Assembly: GCA_021809235.1 (NCBI GenBank)
Contig: JAKBAG010000003.1
Coordinates: forward strand, 1-34,728
Direction of reading: 5' to 3'
Source of the DNA: Acidobacteriota bacterium
GTDB lineage: Bacteria > Acidobacteriota > Terriglobia > Terriglobales > Acidobacteriaceae
Length of the DNA: 34,728 nt
The notes below the pieces were generated by a model. That model searched no databases. It was not told the origin of the DNA and saw nothing but the letters and a program-made list of their open reading frames with translations. Below are positions 15,856-23,436 of this stretch, in pieces. Both the position numbers and the translations under genes were made by a program. How positions within the stretch are numbered: position 1 is the stretch's first letter; every line of letters starts with the position of its first letter.

Positions 15856-16964
15856 TCGGTTCCCGGACCTGGTATGGTCTGCAGCTCCGGCACATGGTCG
15901 CGATAGCTTTCCCAGCCATTCAAGATGTTCTGCACCACTTTGTGACCCACGGCATAGGCGCTGGCAATCGCTGGTAGAAATGCCCCATAGCGGCTCACCT
16001 TCTGGTAGCTCAGGCTGGTCGCGGCATCCATTCCGGTCGGCTGCCGGTCAAAGTTGCTCACCGTGCGCAGCACCAGAATCCGATTCCAATCCACACGTCC
16101 GGAATCGGCCAGTTGTCGCAGAGATTCCAGCGTTCCGGAGTCTTCCATCGCCGTTGTCACAAACCGTCCCTTGCCGCCTGTATAGTACTGCATCCAGGCC
16201 GCAGCCCAGGCATCCATTCGGGCGCCGTGCCAGTAGGTCGAGGAGGATATCTCATCGCCCATCTGCACCTTAGGCGGAGCCTCTGCTGCTTTCTCCTGGA
16301 AGTGGCTGCGCACCTCACGAAGCCTTTCGGAGTCCGGAAGGGCAACGTTTCGGGTCTCGGCATACGCCCAACGGGCCAGCCCCGCATTCACGGAAAAAAC
16401 CTGCCCCGGCAGTGCATCCACTGGTTTTTCGTAGGGCTTGGAGCGCATCAGCGGCACCATGCCGGTCGGCCATCCCTGCGGAATTTCCCGTGCGTCAATC
16501 TCGTAGCCCAGGTCGCCATCCACAACCCACTCAGCCCATACCGCAGACCCCAGCGAAGCCTCATCCGGACTCGCTCCGGCGATTCCGGCAATCAGCCAAT
16601 AGGCGTGGGAAAGATCAAACTGGGGATCCAGCCCCAGTGCCATCACGGTTGCCGCAGCATGCGCTGTCCCTTGTCCGGTCACAATCGCCAGCTCTCCGGA
16701 ATCATTCATGCGCGCAGCATGGAAGGCCCCTGGCACTGGATACACATGCAGCAGATGATCTTTTTCCACCCACGTCTGCAACTCGCCCGGCTGGTCGCCG
16801 GTATCGGCTCCGGGCTCAAACATGGCCACCACAACTACCTTCACCGGAATCGGTTTCGGAGTTGCGGCCTGTGCCGGGCACCGAACTGCCAGCAGCCACA
16901 CGCATGTAGCCAGCCATCCCCATGGGATTACATTCCAACTCGAAGGCCGGAGACGTACCCGCAT
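15822..16964 (-). CDS. exported purine nucleoside permease (NUP) family protein
   Basis: The 380-aa product starts at the ATG at 16962-16964, six bases after GAGGA. It has a signal peptide (IPWGWLATCVWLLAVRCPAQA) and then the NUP-family start IPVKVVVVAMFEPGADTGD, with further blocks HLLHVYPVPGAFHAARMNDS, IVTGQGTAHAAATVMALGLD, YWLIAGIAGASPDEASLGS and FVTTAMEDSGTLESL. The family is named purine nucleoside permease, yet it resembles the nucleoside phosphorylase fold and here is clearly exported, so a periplasmic nucleosidase or nucleoside-binding role is plausible. It lies 31 bp downstream of the S41 protease on the same strand, probably co-transcribed. Its 3' end overlaps the convergent membrane-protein gene by 34 bp. 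Family call firm, activity unknown. Confidence 0.88.
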   Translation of the reverse strand: MRVRLRPSSWNVIPWGWLATCVWLLAVRCPAQAATPKPIPVKVVVVAMFEPGADTGDQPGELQTWVEKDHLLHVYPVPGAFHAARMNDSGELAIVTGQGTAHAAATVMALGLDPQFDLSHAYWLIAGIAGASPDEASLGSAVWAEWVVDGDLGYEIDAREIPQGWPTGMVPLMRSKPYEKPVDALPGQVFSVNAGLARWAYAETRNVALPDSERLREVRSHFQEKAAEAPPKVQMGDEISSSTYWHGARMDAWAAAWMQYYTGGKGRFVTTAMEDSGTLESLRQLADSGRVDWNRILVLRTVSNFDRQPTGMDAATSLSYQKVSRYGAFLPAIASAYAVGHKVVQNILNGWESYRDHVPELQTIPGPGTDQSWRAAVKSR

Positions 16965-16995
16965 CCATTTTCCTCGCTTCACCCTATCGGGGGCG

Positions 16996-18612
16996 TTAGT
17001 TTCCCGCATGCAGGTGTGCGGCTGCCTTCTGGGCATCCGCTTTTTGGGCGCGTTCCACCAGGGCCTGGGCCTGTGGCAACTCCATGATCGCCTTTTGAAT
17101 CATCGGATCCCATTCGGCTTCCACTCGAAGTCCCTGTGCTTGTCCATTCAGAATGGTAACTATCTTGGACTTGATGTTTGCCTGCACCCAGCTCAGGTTT
17201 GCATCGAAATCCTTCTCGCTCCAATCGATCTTTTCTGCTGTCAGGAATTTCTTGAACTCCGCCGTCACCGCATCCGACATCACAAACTGTGTTTCCTTCG
17301 GATGGTTGGCTACCCACTGCGGCGCAAAGTGGAAGAACGCTTGATGTATCAGCAGCGTATCGGTAAACGCATTCGACTTCGGCGTTTCAATTTTTACGTC
17401 CGGGGTAATGCCGCCGCCGCCATACACAGTCCGTCCGGAGTCGGTCAGCTTCACTTCCGTATTGGTCTTGTTGGCCGGCAGCGCGTTGGCGTGGTTGTAG
17501 TAGTAGTCGTAGAGCGAAATACCCTTGTAATCGCGCTGGATCAGCCTTCCTGAAGGTGTGTAGTAGTGATACGTGGTCAGCGCCAGTGCTGTCGCATCCG
17601 ACAGGTTATAGACCGTCTGTACCAGCCCCTTGCCAAATGTCGTCTCTCCGGCAATCAGGGCGCGATCATGATCCTGCAGCGCGCCGGAAACAATCTCCGC
17701 AGCCGATGCAGTATTCCGGTTTACCAGCACAACAATGGGATAAAACTTCCCTCCGTTGCCGTGCGTCACGGTGTACACCTGGTCAGGATAGGCCCGTCCG
17801 CGCTGCGAGACGATGATCTGTCCCTTGCTCAGCAGATGATCACAAATCTCCACCGCCTGGCTCAACAGTCCGCCTGGATTTCCGCGCAAGTCCAGCACCA
17901 GCCCCTTCATGTTGCCAAAGCTATCCACGGCATCGTCGACTTCCTTACCTGCGGTCTCAGATGCAAAGTTCGCCAGGTGGATATAGCCCACGCCAGGCTG
18001 AATCTGGAAAGCCAGATCGACCGAGGGATGCGGAATCTCATCTCGCACCAGCGTAAAGCTCAACGGCTGAGGACTTCCGTATCGCACCGTCGTCAGGGTC
18101 ACGCTTGTGCCTTTCGGCCCTTTCAGCAGCTTGGACACCTGCTCAGAGTTCATTCCGGTCGTGCTCTTGCCGTTGATGGATGCAATGATGTCGCCCGGGT
18201 GAATGCCTGCCTTGTAGCTCGGCGTACCTTCGTAGGGAGTCACCACATAAATCTTGTCCTTTTGCTGCTGGATCAGCATACCCACGCCGAAGTAGCGTCC
18301 CTGCTGATCTTCGCGCATTTTGGCAAAGGCCTTCGGATCGTAGAAATTAGAGTGCGGATCCAGCACATGCAGCATTGACGGAATGGCTCCGTCAAAAATC
18401 ACATCGTCGGCCTTGTCCCCCACGATCGGTTCCGCATAGTTCTGCTCCACCAGCGCGTACACATCCGTAAACTGCTTCAAGTTGTCACGAAACTGGGACT
18501 GATCCGTCGCCGACTGTGCGCCGACCTTGCTCTGCAGCACCGTGCCAGCCAGTGCGCAAATACAGAAAAAGACAATCAGGAAAAAGGTTGCGCGACGGGC
18601 GCTGGATCGCAT
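16996..18612 (-). CDS. S41-family C-terminal processing peptidase (Ctp/Prc-like)
   Basis: This 538-aa serine protease starts with an N-terminal membrane anchor or signal (ATFFLIVFFCICALAGTVLQ). It has an N-terminal helical region (about 40-100), a PDZ domain (about 105-190, with GRYFGVGMLIQ and AGIHPGDIIASINGKS) and the S41 catalytic domain. The catalytic Ser is S303 in NRNTASAAEIVSGAL and the catalytic Lys is K328 in TTFGKGLVQ. LVLDLRGNPGGLL (about 238-250) is another signature. These proteases trim or degrade envelope proteins from their C-termini. The ATG at 18612 has GGAGG eleven bases upstream. The C-terminal ~130 residues after the protease core are a helical extension ending Ala/Lys/His-rich. 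An extended -10 promoter lies 70 bp upstream, and the NUP-family gene follows. Confidence 0.95.
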   Translation of the reverse strand: MRSSARRATFFLIVFFCICALAGTVLQSKVGAQSATDQSQFRDNLKQFTDVYALVEQNYAEPIVGDKADDVIFDGAIPSMLHVLDPHSNFYDPKAFAKMREDQQGRYFGVGMLIQQQKDKIYVVTPYEGTPSYKAGIHPGDIIASINGKSTTGMNSEQVSKLLKGPKGTSVTLTTVRYGSPQPLSFTLVRDEIPHPSVDLAFQIQPGVGYIHLANFASETAGKEVDDAVDSFGNMKGLVLDLRGNPGGLLSQAVEICDHLLSKGQIIVSQRGRAYPDQVYTVTHGNGGKFYPIVVLVNRNTASAAEIVSGALQDHDRALIAGETTFGKGLVQTVYNLSDATALALTTYHYYTPSGRLIQRDYKGISLYDYYYNHANALPANKTNTEVKLTDSGRTVYGGGGITPDVKIETPKSNAFTDTLLIHQAFFHFAPQWVANHPKETQFVMSDAVTAEFKKFLTAEKIDWSEKDFDANLSWVQANIKSKIVTILNGQAQGLRVEAEWDPMIQKAIMELPQAQALVERAQKADAQKAAAHLHAGN

Positions 18613-18682
18613 GCGGTTTAGAACCTCCGGACCGCATTAGCGCACCCCTGCAGTTGCCGGGTATGCAGCGGCCTTTGCGCAG

Positions 18683-18691
18683 AGTATAGCA
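18683..18691 (-). promoter_or_regulatory. extended -10 promoter element for the S41 protease gene
   Basis: On the minus strand TGCTATACT has the TGn extension plus TATACT, a 5/6 match to TATAAT. I see no good -35, which extended -10 promoters can lack. The start site would be near 18676, giving a leader of about 65 bases before the ATG at 18612. Confidence 0.45.
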
Positions 18692-18843
18692 TCGCCATCC
18701 TTGCCCCTGTTGCACTCCAGCCGTGCCCCGCCCGGACAACGGTATACCGAACGCCGCTACCTTCCGCACCTGCTGCCCAGTCCACTAGCCCCGCGTCCAA
18801 TCATCAGCAACAGAAGTTCCCGGCCGGGACGCTCCGCAGCGTT

Positions 18844-18849
18844 TACAAT
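18844..18849 (+). promoter_or_regulatory. candidate -10 element before the SurA-like gene
   Basis: TACAAT matches TATAAT at 5/6, with no clear -35. It would place the transcript start near 18856, at the first in-frame ATG. This is one reason to prefer the ATG at 18898 as the real start. Confidence 0.35.
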
Positions 18850-18897
18850 ACCGTTATGGGTCAGCCGCCTCGGCCGCTGTCCCGCTTGAGATCAAGA

Positions 18898-20775
18898 ATG
18901 GCATTCCATACCTTCCTTCGCTCTGCGCCTCTTCGCTCCCTTCTAGCCGTTGTCTGCGGCTCGTCCCTCTTTGCAGCACCCATGGTTTTTGCTCAGAGCG
19001 CATCTTCTTCCACAGCCAGCCTGGCGTCACAAAGTCCCTTTGGTGGCCAGGTCGTCGAAGACATCATCGCTCGCGTGAATGATCGCATCATTTCCAGCTC
19101 CGACTATCAGCGGGCACTCAAGGAAATGGATCAGGATGCACGCCAGCGCGGCGAGACCATGCAGCAGATGGAGGAGGAGCACAAGGATCTTCTGCGCAAC
19201 CTCATTGATCAGCAGCTTTGGCTCTCCAAAGGCAAGGAACTCGGCATTACCGGCGAGACGGAACTCGTCAAGCAGCTCGACGAGATCCGGAAAAAGTACA
19301 ACCTCGCCACCATGGAGGACCTCGAAAAGGCAGCCCAGCAGCAGGGTGTCTCTTTTGAAGACTTCAAGGCGAACCTTCGCAATCAGATCGTCACCCAGCA
19401 GGTCATGCGTCAGGAGGTAGGCAACAAGGTGAACGTCACCCCTGGCGAAGCCTACCGCTACTATCTACAACACCAGCAGGACTATGCCCAGCCGGAAAGT
19501 GTTCATCTGGCTGAGATTCTCATCTCCACCGCTCCGCCCAGCGGCACCAAAGCCGCAGCTGAATCCAACGATACCGCCCGACTAGCTCTGGCCAAGGCCA
19601 AGGCCGATGACATCGAGGCCAAGCTCAAAGCCGGGGCAAACTTTGACCAGCTTGCAAGGACAGAAAGCGATGGTTCCACTGCGTCGGAAGGCGGCGATCT
19701 GGGCAAATATGAGCGTGGCAGTCTGGCCAAGGTACTCGAGGATGCCACCTTCAGTCTGAAGCCAGGACAGTTCACCGAGCCCATACGCACCCGCCAGGGC
19801 TACGTAATCTTCAAGGTGCTCGAACACAATCAGGGCGGCATTGCCCCCTTCAAGCAGGTGGAAGGCCAGGCAGAGCAGGCATACTTCATGAGCCAGATGC
19901 AGCCGGCCATTCGCAAGTATCTGACTCAGATGCGCGAAGAGGCGTATATCGATATTCGCCCAGGCTACACCGACACCGGAGCCAGTCCGCTTGAAACCAA
20001 ACCCATCTACAGCGCCTACACGCCTCCTGCTCCCAAGAAGAAGCACAAGGTTGAGCGCTCCCGGTATCGCGAAACCGATCATGGCTTCCGCCAGAAGGGA
20101 CAGCCCAAGGGGCTGGCTCTGACGCCAGCATCACTGGACACCTCCAAACCGGCTCCTTCGGCAGTAGCGACTCAGCCGGACTCCAAGAGTAAACACAAGA
20201 AACACAAGCAGCAGAAGCCGCGGATTGAGCGCTCCGGCAAGAAGGAAAAGATTCGCTTTGGTCAGGCTCCCATGGAGACTCTGCCGGATTCCACACCCAC
20301 CAGAGTGGAGGATGCCGGCGCCGTGCAAACTGCCGACGCCTCCTCCGACGAACCGGTGAATCCTCTCGTACAGGCACCTGTCAAGCGGGTAAAAACCCGT
20401 TTCAGCCAGCGCGCCGAAACCGAGAAAAAGACCAGGAAGAAGAACAAGAAAAACAAGAAGGATGCCTTCTTCAATCAGGCTGAGGATCAGTATGCTCCTG
20501 CGCCACCGGATCCCACCGAGGTTGCCAATCAGCAACTCCAGTCAGCTCCGCTTGGCTTGAATGGCGACACCTCCTCGAAGAAAAAGAAGAAGCACGCCAA
20601 GAAGGTCAAGGTTGTCGGCCTGCCAAAGACACGCTACGAGGATCAGAAGGAAGTAAAGACTCCAAAGCAGCCGTTGCAATACACGCCTGCGGGCCCCGTC
20701 AAAGGCGCACCGGCACCAAGTACAGATCAGGCTCCAACTTCCACTCCTGCCGCACCATCCGGCACACAGCAGTAA
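18898..20775 (+). CDS. SurA-like parvulin peptidyl-prolyl isomerase with a long lysine-rich C-terminal tail
   Basis: The 625-aa product begins with a signal peptide (LRSLLAVVCGSSLFAAPMVFAQ). The SurA-type N-terminal chaperone domain follows (VVEDIIARVNDRIISSSDYQ... to about residue 190). A parvulin PPIase domain lies at about 199-320 (SVHLAEILIS, SEGGDLGKYERG, GQFTEPIRTRQGYVIFKV). This part matches periplasmic folding factors for outer-membrane proteins. From about residue 374 there is a ~250-residue Lys/Pro/Ala-rich tail with four basic clusters, each ending in an R-(F/Y) motif (SRYRE, IRFGQ, TRFSQ, TRYED). SurA proteins normally end soon after the PPIase domain. I chose the second in-frame ATG (18898) because the signal peptide starts there, AAGA lies close upstream and a -10 box sits at 18844; the ATG at 18856 would add 14 residues. 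An intrinsic terminator follows. Confidence 0.93.
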   Translation: MAFHTFLRSAPLRSLLAVVCGSSLFAAPMVFAQSASSSTASLASQSPFGGQVVEDIIARVNDRIISSSDYQRALKEMDQDARQRGETMQQMEEEHKDLLRNLIDQQLWLSKGKELGITGETELVKQLDEIRKKYNLATMEDLEKAAQQQGVSFEDFKANLRNQIVTQQVMRQEVGNKVNVTPGEAYRYYLQHQQDYAQPESVHLAEILISTAPPSGTKAAAESNDTARLALAKAKADDIEAKLKAGANFDQLARTESDGSTASEGGDLGKYERGSLAKVLEDATFSLKPGQFTEPIRTRQGYVIFKVLEHNQGGIAPFKQVEGQAEQAYFMSQMQPAIRKYLTQMREEAYIDIRPGYTDTGASPLETKPIYSAYTPPAPKKKHKVERSRYRETDHGFRQKGQPKGLALTPASLDTSKPAPSAVATQPDSKSKHKKHKQQKPRIERSGKKEKIRFGQAPMETLPDSTPTRVEDAGAVQTADASSDEPVNPLVQAPVKRVKTRFSQRAETEKKTRKKNKKNKKDAFFNQAEDQYAPAPPDPTEVANQQLQSAPLGLNGDTSSKKKKKHAKKVKVVGLPKTRYEDQKEVKTPKQPLQYTPAGPVKGAPAPSTDQAPTSTPAAPSGTQQ

Positions 20776-20781
20776 CTCTCC

Positions 20782-20811
20782 AGGGCCTCGCTTTGAGGCC
20801 CTCTATCTTTT
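20782..20811 (+). terminator. intrinsic terminator after the SurA-like gene
   Basis: AGGGCCTC (20782-20789) and GAGGCCCT (20795-20802) form a perfect 8-bp stem with a 5-base loop, followed by a moderately U-rich CTATCTTTT. The next start is only 25 bp further, so some read-through into the exoribonuclease gene is possible. Confidence 0.75.
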
Positions 20812-20835
20812 CGCAGGCAACAAGGTGGCATCAGC

Positions 20836-21828
20836 ATGAAGGGTCTTAGCATTGCCGATCTGGCTGCTTTGCCGGAGAATCAGAGCATCGATGGCATCTT
20901 CCTCGTCCTAAGCCGTCAGCTGCGAACTACCAAGACCGGCAAACCCTACCTCAGTCTCACCCTGGGCGACTGTACCGGGCAGATAGAGTCACGCATCTGG
21001 GATCCCTCTCATCCCGACGTCTCCACTCCTTTTGAGCGCGGCGATGTCATCAAAGTCCGAGCGTTGGCCTCACGTTTCGATGGCAGCCTTCAGCTAAAAG
21101 TGGAGAAGCTACGGCTGGCCACAGCCACTGAGTATGATCGCTCCGAACTTCTTCCTGCCACCACGCAGAACGTGACGCTCATGTGGCAATCTCTGCTTCA
21201 GGTTATCGACTCCCTGGAGAGCCCGCATTTGCGTCGACTGCTTCATGTGCTCATCGATGATCCCCAGTTGCAGCAGGCCTATCAGCAGGCGCCCGCAGCC
21301 CGTCAGCTTCACCATGCCTGGCTGGGTGGACTCCTGGAGCATGTGGTCAGCCTGCTGGGGCTGGCACAGCGTGTTGTTCCGCACTATCCCATTGTTTCGC
21401 CTGATCTCGTCTACACCGGCATCCTGCTGCATGATATTGGCAAGATTCACGAGCTCAGCTGGCAGACAGGCTTTGAGTACACAACGGAAGGCCAGCTCCT
21501 GGGGCACATTCCCATCGGAATCTCCATGGTGGAGCGCGCCATCGACTCCATTCCTGACTTTCCTCCGCGTCTGCGCACCATCGTGCTTCACCTCATCCTT
21601 TCGCATCATGGCCGCCTGGAATTCGGTTCTCCCAAGCTGCCCATGATCCCCGAAGCGCTCATGCTCAATTTCCTGGATGATCTGGATGCCAAAATGCAGA
21701 CCATAGCCAGCGAGTTCCAGAAGGCCGCCCGGCAGGGAAAACCGGCGTATGAGATGACCGACCGCATCTGGGCGCTCGATCAGCGAACTATGCTTGATAC
21801 CCGCGCCTGGCTGGCCCAGTCCGAGTAG
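20836..21828 (+). CDS. YhaM-type 3'-5' exoribonuclease (OB-fold plus HD domain)
   Basis: The 330-aa product has an N-terminal OB-fold nucleic-acid-binding domain (about 18-95, with KTGKPYLSLTLGDCTGQIES and GDVIKVRALASRFDG). A C-terminal HD metal phosphohydrolase domain follows, with H169 (LLEHV), H199-D200 (LLHDIGK), H224 (LLGHI), H257-H258 (SHHG) and acidic DDLDAK near 281. This arrangement is that of B. subtilis YhaM, which degrades RNA (and DNA) from the 3' end. The ATG at 20836 has AAGGTGG about seven bases upstream. The gene sits between two intrinsic terminators, so its own promoter must lie within or before the 60-bp gap if the upstream terminator is efficient. Confidence 0.92.
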   Translation: MKGLSIADLAALPENQSIDGIFLVLSRQLRTTKTGKPYLSLTLGDCTGQIESRIWDPSHPDVSTPFERGDVIKVRALASRFDGSLQLKVEKLRLATATEYDRSELLPATTQNVTLMWQSLLQVIDSLESPHLRRLLHVLIDDPQLQQAYQQAPAARQLHHAWLGGLLEHVVSLLGLAQRVVPHYPIVSPDLVYTGILLHDIGKIHELSWQTGFEYTTEGQLLGHIPIGISMVERAIDSIPDFPPRLRTIVLHLILSHHGRLEFGSPKLPMIPEALMLNFLDDLDAKMQTIASEFQKAARQGKPAYEMTDRIWALDQRTMLDTRAWLAQSE

Positions 21829-21851
21829 GCTCTTTTCCAGCTATTAGAGCG

Positions 21852-21886
21852 AAGGCCGCGGAGTCATCTCCGCGGCCTTTGTTTTT
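21852..21886 (+). terminator. strong intrinsic terminator after the exoribonuclease gene
   Basis: An 11-bp perfect stem (AAGGCCGCGGA, 21852-21862, with TCCGCGGCCTT, 21869-21879) and a 6-base loop are followed by TGTTTTT. There is no U-tract in the other direction, so it serves the plus strand only. Confidence 0.9.
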
Positions 21887-21903
21887 CTTGTATCTTGTAT
21901 TTG

Positions 21904-23418
21904 CTAGCCCATCTTCTGTACGCGACTGTGTTTGATGGAATAGGTAAAGTAGATCCCCAGTCCGACCACCAGCCAGCTCAGCATCACAATCCAGGTAATG
22001 CGCGGCAGTTGCACCATCAGGAACAGCGCCGTCAGAATGCCCATGATTGGCACAAACGGCACCAGCGGCGTCTTGAATGGCCGATGCATATCCGGATGCC
22101 GAACTCGCAGGATCCACACGCCGGCACAGACAATCATAAAGGCAAGCAGAGTGCCGATATTCACCAGCTCGCTCAGCCGGTCAATCGGCAGAAATGCTGG
22201 CATCAAGGCAACCACTACTCCCACAATAATCGTGGACTTCCACGGCGTACGGAACTTGGGATGAATCTCCGAGGCCCACTTTGGCAGCAGTCCATCCCGA
22301 GACATCGAGAAGAAGACGCGCGACTGGCCCAGCAGCATCACCAGCATCACCGTGCCCAAACCGAAGATCGCGCCGATCTTCACCAGAATCGACCCCCAGC
22401 TCACTCCGGTTGCATCAATGCCCAGTGCCACCGGCGCGGCCACATCCAGCGAGCGATAGTTCACCAGCCCGGTCAAAATAGTGGACACCACAATGTACAG
22501 CAGCGTGCAGAAAACCAGCGAGCCCAATATGCCGATCGGCATATCCCGCTGCGGATTCTTTGCCTCCTGTGCCGCCGTCGAGACAGCATCGAAGCCGATA
22601 TAGGAGAAGAAGATGGAAGCTGCACCGGCTGCAATACCCATCACGCCAAAGTTCCCATGGGAATCCCTTGGCGGAATGAACGGATGCCAGTTAGCATGCG
22701 CCACCTGCGGATGACGCATCAGGAAGTAGACACCCACCACTATGAACACGCCCACAATCGCCAGCTTCACGATGACGATTGCCGTATTCAGTGAGGCCGA
22801 CTCCTGGATGCCCACTACCAGAATGGCCGTCACCACTAGAATGGCCAGAATCGCAATCAGGTTGAATAGACCGGTTACATGCGGCAATCCAGCATCGCTT
22901 ACACCCGGTGGCAGGCTCATCAGCGGAGTCCACTGCTGTTGATAAAAAACCAGCACCGTTCCCGTAGTTGCCGTCAGTTGCGGTGGAATATAAATGTGCA
23001 ACTGCTGCAGAAAGCTGTTGAAGTACCCGGCCCATCCGGAGGCCACTGTTGCCGCGCCAAATGCATACTCGAGCACCAGGTCCCAGCCAATTACCCAGGC
23101 AACAAACTCGCCCAGCGTCGCGTAACCATAGGTGTAGGCTGAACCTGCAATCGGGATAATCGAGGCAAACTCCGCGTAGCACAGTCCGGCAAACGCGCAG
23201 GTGATCCCGGCCAGTACAAAACTCAGCGCCACGGCCGGTCCGGCATGCCGGGCTGCTGCCTGGCCTGTGAGCACAAAGATGCCCGCACCGATAATCGCGC
23301 CAATCCCAAGCATGATCAGGTTCAGCGCTCCCAAGGATCGCTTCAGGGTATGTTCGCCTTCTTCCTGAGCCTCCTGGTGCAGCAGCGCCAGCGGCTTGAT
23401 CTTCCACAGACTCGCCAT
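21904..23418 (-). CDS. APC-superfamily amino acid permease, cationic amino acid transporter (CAT) type
   Basis: The 504-aa protein has about 12-13 transmembrane helices and helix 1 LNLIMLGIGAIIGAGIFVLT, the APC substrate-binding break. FFSYIGFDAVSTAAQEAKNPQRDMPIGI is the consensus amphipathic region of APC transporters. FAGLCYAEFASIIPIAGSAYTY and MSRDGLLPKWASEIHPKFRTP are typical of the YfnA/CAT group. It moves amino acids across the inner membrane; the substrate cannot be read, though the type suggests broad or cationic amino acids. The stop of the other permease gene is 18 bp upstream of the ATG on the same strand, so the two share a transcript. GGAGGA lies 13 bases before the ATG, rather far. 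No terminator is visible at its 3' end. Confidence 0.93.
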   Translation of the reverse strand: MASLWKIKPLALLHQEAQEEGEHTLKRSLGALNLIMLGIGAIIGAGIFVLTGQAAARHAGPAVALSFVLAGITCAFAGLCYAEFASIIPIAGSAYTYGYATLGEFVAWVIGWDLVLEYAFGAATVASGWAGYFNSFLQQLHIYIPPQLTATTGTVLVFYQQQWTPLMSLPPGVSDAGLPHVTGLFNLIAILAILVVTAILVVGIQESASLNTAIVIVKLAIVGVFIVVGVYFLMRHPQVAHANWHPFIPPRDSHGNFGVMGIAAGAASIFFSYIGFDAVSTAAQEAKNPQRDMPIGILGSLVFCTLLYIVVSTILTGLVNYRSLDVAAPVALGIDATGVSWGSILVKIGAIFGLGTVMLVMLLGQSRVFFSMSRDGLLPKWASEIHPKFRTPWKSTIIVGVVVALMPAFLPIDRLSELVNIGTLLAFMIVCAGVWILRVRHPDMHRPFKTPLVPFVPIMGILTALFLMVQLPRITWIVMLSWLVVGLGIYFTYSIKHSRVQKMG

Positions 23419-23436
23419 AGATGAGTCAGTTCCTCC

